Below are positions 5,372 through 8,921 of a stretch of DNA of 8,921 nt, piece after piece. Each line of letters starts with the position of its first letter. Positions within the stretch are counted from its first letter, which is position 1. The notes below the pieces were generated by a model that was not told the DNA's origin, made no database searches, and saw nothing but the letters and a program-made list of their open reading frames with translations. The translations under genes were made by a program, and so were the position numbers. Source of the DNA: Chloroflexota bacterium (lineage in GTDB: Bacteria > Chloroflexota > UBA4733); NCBI GenBank assembly GCA_025449435.1, contig JANWJO010000014.1:1-8921 (forward strand), in the 5' to 3' direction.

Positions 5372-7075
5372 TCAGCGTAATTGAACGGCAAGCTGCCGTA
5401 TTTGCTGTTCGGTCCCCTCAACATAGGTCACCGTGGAAATACGTGGAAACTCCCGCAGGATGGCGCCCAACGGCACCGGCCGGCTGAGGTTGACTGGTAA
5501 GTACAGCGATCCACCGCGGCGCGTGAGCTGGCCGACGCTGATGCCGGGCTGCTGCCGCAGAACGGCGCTCAACACCTCGGTCGTCATGCGGTCGGTGGTT
5601 TCTGGCAGCACCAGGTCAATCGGTCCCTCTGGCAGCGGACCTGCCGGGTCCGCTGCAGCGCGTGGCTGGGGGTGCTTGCCTGCTTGCCCCGAACGGATAC
5701 CGGTTAGCAGCGGCGATATGGCGAATAACCGCGTGAATGCTGGTGCTTGGGTCGGCGCTCCCACCTGCGGCGCAACTTCTTGCGCCGCGGCGGCATCGGT
5801 CGGAACGGCCATCACCGGCACGGTCGTGGTGGTGGTTTCCTCAGCTGGCGTATCCCCCTTGATGCCCTCCTGGTCGGCGCCATCGAGCATTACAGTTGCT
5901 GCAGGCTGGCCTTCCTGCACGGCTTCGAGCGTTACCGGCGCGTCCGCGCGGGCGCTACTGGCTGGCTCCGCCTCCGTGACCGCAGCCTGCTCACCGTCCA
6001 CGTTCATTGCGGGTTCTTCAACCGCTACAGCCTCGGCGGTTGGAGCGCCTTGTTCGCCGGCTGCCGCCTGCTGTTCTGTGGTGCTCATGTCGCTATCGGG
6101 CTCGGTTACGACCTCGGCGGAAGGCTCCGCATGTACTTGCGTCTCAACCGAAGCCGCATCAGTTATGCCATCTGTCGGAGCCGTCAGTGCCTGGTGTCCG
6201 TCTGGGTGCCCTGCTGTGGCAGCCTCAATGTCCTCAGTTTGCGGCTCGGCCGCATTTGCTTCCGCTGCGTGGGCCTCAGTCGCGGCCTCGCTCGTTGCAG
6301 CATCGTGCATTGAGGGCGAAGTCTGGTCGGTGGTGGCAGCGTGCGCGGGCTCGTCCGGCGCGGGAATGTCGGTAGGGTTGGTGTTGGGATCGTTAACATC
6401 GGGTCCACCCGGAGGGTGAGACGGCTCGGATGGGCCAGCGGCAGCGCCTTCCGCGGCCGCTACTGGGCTGGCGTGATGTGACTGTGGCTGATTGAGGTTG
6501 GGCAGCGTGCCAATTGCCTCAAACAGCCGTAGCCGCATTTGCTCGAGTCCGGCGCGCAACGTTTCGTTGGCTTGGCTCAGCCGGCTGTTCTCTTCGCGGA
6601 TGCCCGCGCCATCGGCGTGCGCCTGAGCCACAATCGTGGCGGCGTGTGCCCTGGCCTCCTCGATCGCCTTCTGCGCCTCGGCGTCGGATTGTTGCTTGAC
6701 TTGCACGTAATAGTCGGCTGATCGTTGGGAAGAATCGATATGCAATTGTGTGGCGTGCAGGTTGGCCTGGTCCAGCACGCGCTGCGGAGCGTCCCAGGAG
6801 GTTTGCTCGGCAGCGCGCTGAGCTGCGGCGGCATTTGCTTCGGCCGTTATCTGGTCCGCGTGGGCACGCGCAGCCTGAACGATGCTCTCGGCTTGACGAT
6901 TCGCCTGCTCCCGGATTTGGGCAGCCGACTGCTGGGCGACATCGACGATTTGCTGAGCCTGCTGCACCGAACTCGCGTGAGCATCCGACCGTATGCGCGC
7001 CGCCTCATCAGCCGCGCGGGTCACCAGGTGATGCGACTGCTCTGCTGGATTGCCGTCTGGACCAGATTGCGTCAT
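5372..7075 (-). CDS. Uncharacterised coiled-coil protein with acidic linker and C-terminal alpha/beta domain
   Basis: I do not recognise a named family. The 567 residues have three parts. Residues about 15-190 form a long Ala/Gln/Glu/Arg-rich helix with a coiled-coil pattern (repeats such as AARIRSDAH, AAQIREQAN, SIVQAARAHADQI), reminiscent of DivIVA-like or ATP-synthase-stalk-like helices. Residues about 191-484 are a low-complexity, acidic Ala/Thr/Glu/Pro linker with almost no predicted structure. Residues about 485-567 are compact: strand IDLVLP, helix TTEVLSAVLRQQ, hairpin ISVGQLTRRGGSLYLPVNLS, helix PLGAILREF, strand ISTVTYVEG and a final helix, which suggests a ferredoxin-like alpha/beta fold. 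No signal peptide or membrane helix is seen, so it is probably cytoplasmic. It lacks the DivIVA N-terminal lipid-binding motif. The start ATG has GGAGGGG at 7080-7086. It follows the bS22-like gene by 77 bp on the same strand and converges on fmt. A scaffold or cell-envelope/division role is a guess. Confidence 0.85.
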   Translation of the reverse strand: MTQSGPDGNPAEQSHHLVTRAADEAARIRSDAHASSVQQAQQIVDVAQQSAAQIREQANRQAESIVQAARAHADQITAEANAAAAQRAAEQTSWDAPQRVLDQANLHATQLHIDSSQRSADYYVQVKQQSDAEAQKAIEEARAHAATIVAQAHADGAGIREENSRLSQANETLRAGLEQMRLRLFEAIGTLPNLNQPQSHHASPVAAAEGAAAGPSEPSHPPGGPDVNDPNTNPTDIPAPDEPAHAATTDQTSPSMHDAATSEAATEAHAAEANAAEPQTEDIEAATAGHPDGHQALTAPTDGITDAASVETQVHAEPSAEVVTEPDSDMSTTEQQAAAGEQGAPTAEAVAVEEPAMNVDGEQAAVTEAEPASSARADAPVTLEAVQEGQPAATVMLDGADQEGIKGDTPAEETTTTTVPVMAVPTDAAAAQEVAPQVGAPTQAPAFTRLFAISPLLTGIRSGQAGKHPQPRAAADPAGPLPEGPIDLVLPETTDRMTTEVLSAVLRQQPGISVGQLTRRGGSLYLPVNLSRPVPLGAILREFPRISTVTYVEGTEQQIRQLAVQLR

Positions 7076-7152
7076 CGAACCCCTCCACCATACGCCTATC
7101 CACAGCGTGCTGGCTCACGTTCCGCACGAACGCTCGGGGTGCGCTGACGGGG

Positions 7153-7245
7153 CTAGCGCTTCCGCTGGAACCGCTCGCGCCGCATCCGCTTCTTGAGCTT
7201 GTGCTTCGTGATGGCCTTCCGCCGCTTTTTGACTACCGAACTCAT
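7153..7245 (-). CDS. bS22-like small ribosomal subunit protein (AURKAIP1/COX24 domain)
   Basis: A 30-residue, extremely basic protein (about half Lys/Arg, no acidic residue except Glu24). It starts MSSVVKKRRK, continues with a TKHKLKKRMRR core and ends with RERFQRKR. This is the pattern of the bacterial AURKAIP1/COX24-domain family: SVxKKRRKxxxKHKxKKxxRRxRxQRR. The mycobacterial member was identified in ribosome structures as bS22, an rRNA-binding protein of the 30S subunit. I chose ATG 7243-7245 because the family begins just there; the longer frame upstream (to 7368) encodes sequence with no resemblance. A modest GAAGGGCGAG lies about 8-17 bases upstream. Genes this short are often missed. 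It is the upstream partner of the coiled-coil gene and divergent from folC. Family assignment is from memory of the consensus, strong but unverified. Confidence 0.85.
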   Translation of the reverse strand: MSSVVKKRRKAITKHKLKKRMRRERFQRKR

Positions 7246-7312
7246 TCTATAAACTCGCCCTTCAACACCACGATCAAGTGTGGACTGATTTCTCAGCCCG
7301 ATCTCTAAAGGT

Positions 7313-7343
7313 ACTACCGGCGCCCGGAAGGTCGCCCGGTAGT
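7313..7343. repeat. Strong inverted repeat (hairpin) between the bS22-like gene and folC
   Basis: ACTACCGG at 7313-7320 is matched exactly by CCGGTAGT at 7336-7343. With one bulged C (7337), GGCG 7319-7322 can also pair with CGCC 7333-7336, and CC 7324-7325 with GG 7330-7331, closing a GGAA tetraloop. No T tract follows on either strand, so an intrinsic terminator is not supported. It sits about 68 bases before the bS22-like start, where it could form in the mRNA leader if transcription begins upstream of it. Ribosomal protein genes often have such leaders, but no specific ligand or autoregulation is shown. Confidence 0.5.
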
Positions 7344-7505
7344 GTCGCGCACACGGCAGCGTACACACCGAGTCTTTACGCGAACAGCGTTCTATCGTAG
7401 CACGCCCTGCCCGGCCGCGCAGGGTGGAGACTGCGATACACCCTTTCCCAGGTGCTAGACTGCGCTCGGCCCATTTTGGCGCACGCTGCCAATGGCAGGC
7501 GGAAT

Positions 7506-7510
7506 GGAGG
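7506..7510 (+). promoter_or_regulatory. Shine-Dalgarno that decides the folC start
   Basis: GGAGG lies 9 bases before ATG 7520. Upstream of that ATG the folC frame contains no nearby alternative with a comparable site, and the conserved RYAEAVSWL begins 13 residues in, so this site fixes the start. Confidence 0.7.
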
Positions 7511-7519
7511 CGGTGCTGG

Positions 7520-8921
7520 ATGGACCTCGTGGCGGCGCCTCGTGCTCTGGACCTTGACCGCTACGCCGAAGCCGTGAGCTGGCTGCACAGCACCATCAAG
7601 GGCCCAGCCGATGGACCCGGACCAGACCAGGAATTCCCGGAGGAGGAACGCCGGCGCCGCAAGTTCGCGCGCATCAAAGGATTCCTGCGGCTGCTCGGTG
7701 ACCCGCACCGAACTTTTGACGCCGTACATGTGGCAGGCACGTCGGGCAAAGGGTCCACTGCTTCGACCATCGCCAATGTTTCCACGGCGCTCGGCTTACG
7801 CACGGGCTTGCACATCAATCCGTACTTGCAAGCACCGATAGAGAAGTTGCTCATTAACGGGCGCCCCATGGTGTTAGGCCGGTTTGCCCGCACCGTATTC
7901 GAACTCCAGCCGAAGTTCCTCTCCTTCAACGCTCGCAGCGCCGACGGTCCGATCCGCTACGGCGAGTTGTGGGTGTCGTTGACGTTAGCCGCCTTCGCCG
8001 CCGAGGCCGTCGATGTCGGTGTTATCGAAGCCGGCGTGGGCGGACGCTGGGATGCGTCCAACGTGATCACGCCGCGCGTGTCGGTGATCTGCCCCATCGG
8101 GCTCGATCACGTGCGGTCGCTTGGGCCAACCTTGCTGGATATCGCCCAACACAAGGCCGGCATCATCAAGCCTGGTGTTCCGGTCGTCACCGCCCAGCAA
8201 ACCGATGCGGTGTTTGCGATGCTCGCTGGCGAAGCTCAAGCTAAGCAGGCGCCGATCTATCGTGAAGGCCATGACTTTACAGCGTTTGACGTGCGTACTG
8301 GCGCCACCGGGACGCTGTTTAGCTACGAAGATCGGCTCGGCCGGATCCCGCACCTGCACCTGCCACTGGTCGGGCAGTATCAAGCGTCGAACGCCGCGCT
8401 GGCCCTCGCAGCCACGCGCTACGGCCAGCTCACCGATCGCAGCGATGCCAGCCCGTATCAAGCCGGTATTGCAGCAGCCACGTTTGCTGGGCGGTTGGAG
8501 CAGATGCAGTCTGGCCCGGAGGTGTGGCTGGACGGGGCGCACAACGAGCCCAAGGCGCAAGCGCTGGCCGCGGCGCTGGCGCAACTCAGGCAAGGGCGCC
8601 CGCTCACACTGGTGTTGGGCGCCCTAGCGTCGCACGATTGGTCAGGCATCGTGCGGGCGCTGGTACCGCTCGCCACACGCGTGGTGTGCACCGCTCCAGT
8701 GGTGTTTGGCAAAACGGCGGTGCCGCCGGAGGAGTTGGCTGTGGTGTGCCGGGAGATCTGTCCCGATGTGACAGTCGCTGCGTCAATCGAAGCAGCGACA
8801 GCCGGGGCAATCCTTGCGGCAGGTGCAAACGGGTTTGTGTGCGTTACGGGTTCCCTGTACCTGGTGGGATTAGCGCGCGAGCGCTGGCATCCGACCAGCG
8901 AAGTGCTCAATACAGCCTGGA
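7520..8921 (+). CDS. folC: Folylpolyglutamate synthase / dihydrofolate synthase (3' end outside window)
   Basis: A Mur-ligase-family ATP-dependent enzyme that adds glutamate to dihydropteroate and/or folates, in the cytoplasm. The 467 visible residues contain RYAEAVSWL (14-22), P-loop GTSGKGST (73-80), EAGVGGRWDASNVI (170-183), IGLDH (193-197) and HKAGIIKPGVPVV (211-223) with the likely carbamylated Lys212. VGQYQASNAALA (284-295), GRLEQ (324-328), LDGAHN (337-342) and VTGSLYLVG (442-450) follow. The last motif normally lies near the C-terminus, so probably little is missing. Differences from the common pattern: NPYL (100-103) replaces SPHL in the omega loop, GRWDAS replaces GRLDAT, and GALASHD (367-373) replaces the usual G-L-DKD. 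An extra charged segment lies at about 28-48. The protein is somewhat longer than the roughly 420-450 residues usual for FolC. Mono- or bifunctionality cannot be read from sequence. It shares folate chemistry with fmt but is on a separate, divergent unit. Confidence 0.92.
   Translation, partial: MDLVAAPRALDLDRYAEAVSWLHSTIKGPADGPGPDQEFPEEERRRRKFARIKGFLRLLGDPHRTFDAVHVAGTSGKGSTASTIANVSTALGLRTGLHINPYLQAPIEKLLINGRPMVLGRFARTVFELQPKFLSFNARSADGPIRYGELWVSLTLAAFAAEAVDVGVIEAGVGGRWDASNVITPRVSVICPIGLDHVRSLGPTLLDIAQHKAGIIKPGVPVVTAQQTDAVFAMLAGEAQAKQAPIYREGHDFTAFDVRTGATGTLFSYEDRLGRIPHLHLPLVGQYQASNAALALAATRYGQLTDRSDASPYQAGIAAATFAGRLEQMQSGPEVWLDGAHNEPKAQALAAALAQLRQGRPLTLVLGALASHDWSGIVRALVPLATRVVCTAPVVFGKTAVPPEELAVVCREICPDVTVAASIEAATAGAILAAGANGFVCVTGSLYLVGLARERWHPTSEVLNTAW

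Larger units (their letters stand above)
7246..7519. promoter_or_regulatory. Divergent spacer between the bS22-like gene and folC
   Basis: This 274-bp region separates two outward-facing genes and so should hold both promoters. For folC the best candidate is an extended -10, TGC-TAGACT (7453-7461), without a recognisable -35. For the small basic gene no promoter is convincing: TTTATA at about 7247-7252 on the minus strand lies too close to its ATG to be a -10. Two inverted repeats are present: the strong one at 7313-7343, listed separately, and CCCTGC 7405-7410 with GCAGGG 7419-7424 (8-base loop). No tRNA-like or other RNA gene was recognised. Confidence 0.3.

Noticed and set aside
5071..5424. 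Minus-strand frames crossing the coiled-coil stop region (5052-5333, 5071-5424)
   Set aside because: Out of frame with both the coiled-coil gene and its in-frame extension, running into antisense fmt; Arg/Gly-rich without pattern.
5433..6419. 328-codon plus-strand open frame with Ser/Ala/Val-rich product
   Set aside because: It is antisense to the coiled-coil gene. Its composition is what the complement of an Ala/Thr/Glu-rich GC-rich linker gives, and its start has no good ribosome site.
7247..7276. TTGATC...TTTATA as a promoter for the bS22-like gene
   Set aside because: The TTTATA would end only a couple of bases before the ATG, which puts the transcription start inside the coding sequence.
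7246..7368. N-terminal extension of the bS22-like protein to ATG 7366-7368
   Set aside because: The extra 41 residues read through a hairpin, look non-coding, and the family begins at the internal Met.

Overview
The window is GC-rich, gene-dense bacterial chromosome. It holds eight supported protein genes (two cut by the window edges), no rRNA or tRNA, no CRISPR array and no insertion sequence. The gene mix and codon style are compatible with an uncultured Chloroflexota-like bacterium, but that is an inference from the general look of the proteins. No marker gene here fixes the taxonomy.

Left part (1-1746): the 5' part of a class I mannose-6-phosphate isomerase gene (manA, minus strand, leaving the window at base 1) is divergent from a complete metal-dependent amidohydrolase of the EF_0837/Atu3266-like group. 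Next comes a 351-bp gene-free stretch (1747-2097) with two diverged copies of a C/G-rich palindromic repeat. Then follows a plus-strand run that is probably one operon: a MacB/LolD-type ABC ATPase (2098-2832), its FtsX-like permease (2838-4223, with an unusual Pro-Gly-Gln repeat in the extracytoplasmic loop) and methionyl-tRNA formyltransferase fmt (4256-5203).

Right part (5204-8921): facing fmt, on the minus strand, is a 567-residue protein of unknown function with an N-terminal coiled coil, a long acidic Ala/Thr/Glu/Pro linker and a compact C-terminal domain. Its TGA stop is followed in the same frame by 54 further sense codons that look coding and end 3 bp from the end of fmt. Upstream of it on the same strand is a 30-residue, extremely basic protein that matches the bS22 / AURKAIP1-COX24-domain family. 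Divergent from this pair is folC (folylpolyglutamate/dihydrofolate synthase), which runs off the right edge close to its expected C-terminus.

Functionally the genes are mostly core metabolism and translation: sugar phosphate isomerisation, one-carbon/folate chemistry (folC with the folate-dependent fmt), initiator tRNA formylation and a small ribosomal subunit protein. An ABC exporter or mechanotransmission pair and two proteins of unknown substrate or role are added to these. I see no defence, mobile or biosynthetic system. The points most worth a second look are the coiled-coil protein with its post-stop extension, the 30-residue bS22-like gene, and the repeat tracts.
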